A stretch of DNA of 5,783 nucleotides from Planctomycetota bacterium (GTDB lineage Bacteria; Planctomycetota; UBA1135; UBA2386). Position 1 is the stretch's first letter; each line of letters opens with the position of its first letter. Shown here piece by piece: positions 4,721 through 5,783 of this stretch. The notes under the pieces are model-generated. The model had not been told where the DNA came from and ran no database searches. It was given only the letters and a program-made list of their open reading frames with translations. The stretch spans positions 1-5,783 of the forward strand of contig QJVU01000323.1 in assembly GCA_003235605.1 (NCBI GenBank), written 5' to 3'. The position numbers were made by a program, and so were the translations under genes.

Positions 4721-5783
4721 ATGAAGCTCCCCACCTTCTTCTGCCTGCCCCTGGCGCTCTGCAGCCTGGGTGCCACCCAATCCAACGTTTGTACCTCCCC
4801 CCAAGGCCTGTTGACCCAGGACGGCGGCCTGTACTCCTTCACCCTCGGCGGACTGCCCTCCGGCCGCTTCCAGTACGGCGACGGTGAGCTCATCGGCAAC
4901 AAGATGACCGTCATCCAGGTCGACTACCGGCTCCAGAGGCTCCTGCCCTATGACAAGACGACAGGAGGAGGTCGCAGCTGGAACTCAGTCACCCTGGACA
5001 TGTCCACGTGCGATGTCAGCAAGATGACCGCGACGTACAGCACGAACAGCCTCTCCACCCCGGTGCGGGTCTTCTCGAGCAGCGTGACATGGCCCGCGGT
5101 TTCGGGACAACAGAGCACCAACCCCTGGGGCAAGCAGGCCTCCTTCCCGTTCACCACCCCGTTTGTCTACGACGGCAAGACGGCCATGCTCTACGACTAC
5201 CAGTTCTCTGGTGGCACCCTGGCGAACCGGCTTTCGTGGGACTCATCGACCTATCACCTGTACTACATGGACGGCGTGATCAACGAGGAGCATGCCGGGA
5301 CCCAGGTCTACCTGCAGGTGCCCGCCTCGCCGAAGACATGCACTGACTCGGCCCAGAGCAGCGTGGCCTATCCCTGGATGTACGTCACGACCTACGGCGA
5401 CAACTACGCCACGACCTCCCTGCGGGGCAAGGTTCATCTCTACCACGAGACCACCTACACGGCGCCCAGCGCGCCATTTGTCCACGCCTTGGCGCTCGAT
5501 GGCAGTGACACGGGCATCAACCTGCTGGCCAGATGCAACAACCTGCACCTGAACGTCCTTGCAATGGCTGCGATCATTCCCGGCACTGCCGGAAGTGGCA
5601 AGGCGTACAGCGGCCGGTTCAATCACTACGTGGACTACGACGCGGCGATGGCCAACGTGACAGTCTGGTTCCAGGGCGCGTGGGACGATAGCAAGACCGG
5701 GATGTTCAGCCTGACGCCGGCGTTCTATGTCGTGGTTCCTCCGAAACCGTTCAGGATGAACCGGGCGAGCGTCTACCCCAAGG
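4721..5783 (+). CDS. Secreted protein of unknown function, cut off by the right edge
   Basis: The frame from ATG 4721 stays open to the end of the window, giving 354 residues with no stop. I do not recognise the family. Residues 1-18 or 1-20 look like a short Sec signal peptide: a Lys at position 2, a hydrophobic core around FFCLPLALCSLGA, and a likely cleavage near Ala18-Gln20. A Cys at 14 lacks a proper lipobox, so a lipoprotein is unlikely. The mature part is rich in Thr, Ser, Tyr and Gly and has strand-like alternation (RFQYGDGELIG, YDGKTAMLYDYQFSGG, FSLTPAFYVVV), suggesting a beta-sandwich exoprotein. This style is common among Planctomycetota secreted proteins, from general impression only. 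No Shine-Dalgarno sequence is visible in the bases before the ATG, so initiation may not depend on one. The gene diverges from the propeller gene. The C-terminus, where any sorting signal or anchor would lie, is not seen. Confidence 0.75.
   Translation, partial: MKLPTFFCLPLALCSLGATQSNVCTSPQGLLTQDGGLYSFTLGGLPSGRFQYGDGELIGNKMTVIQVDYRLQRLLPYDKTTGGGRSWNSVTLDMSTCDVSKMTATYSTNSLSTPVRVFSSSVTWPAVSGQQSTNPWGKQASFPFTTPFVYDGKTAMLYDYQFSGGTLANRLSWDSSTYHLYYMDGVINEEHAGTQVYLQVPASPKTCTDSAQSSVAYPWMYVTTYGDNYATTSLRGKVHLYHETTYTAPSAPFVHALALDGSDTGINLLARCNNLHLNVLAMAAIIPGTAGSGKAYSGRFNHYVDYDAAMANVTVWFQGAWDDSKTGMFSLTPAFYVVVPPKPFRMNRASVYPK

Noticed and set aside
5243..5626. A 127-codon minus-strand frame inside the secreted-protein gene
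   Set aside because: It is a codon-aligned shadow of the plus-strand frame, with no ribosome binding site or recognisable motif.

Overview
The window is GC-rich and bacterial. Its coding strands avoid TTA, CTA and TCA codons, which leaves long stop-free shadow frames on the opposite strand. My guess is a Planctomycetota-like genome. It rests mainly on the style of the secreted protein at the right edge and the weak Shine-Dalgarno signals at two of the three genes, so it is an impression, not a proof.

Layout: positions 1-387 hold no convincing gene but are rich in inverted repeats and end in a promoter-like sequence. Positions 388-2976 (+) encode a large multidomain enzyme: an N-terminal clan GH-A (GH2-like) TIM barrel with both catalytic glutamates, a GT2 glycosyltransferase, two membrane segments, an unassigned soluble domain, and a C-terminal membrane hairpin. 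It probably builds or edits an extracellular or cell-surface polysaccharide. A 73-base convergent gap follows. Positions 3050-4489 (-) encode an exported 479-residue protein with TolB/WD40-like beta-propeller features and no assignable function. A 231-base divergent intergenic region (4490-4720) separates it from a third gene (4721 to beyond the right edge, +). That gene encodes a secreted, Thr/Ser/Tyr-rich protein of unknown function that has no complete reading frame inside the window.

How the parts may work together: the enzyme gene and the propeller gene are convergent, so they cannot share an operon. Even so, their upstream regions carry the same 14-base sequence, AGCGTCTTGATCCT, each placed 18-19 bases after a TTGAC hexamer. 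A weaker relative (TTGATC) lies upstream of the third gene. This suggests a shared promoter or operator class and possible co-regulation of a surface-polysaccharide enzyme with exported proteins. I see no CRISPR array, tRNA, rRNA, transposon or phage gene. I found no clearly new system; the shared promoter box and the hydrolase-transferase fusion are the points most worth following.
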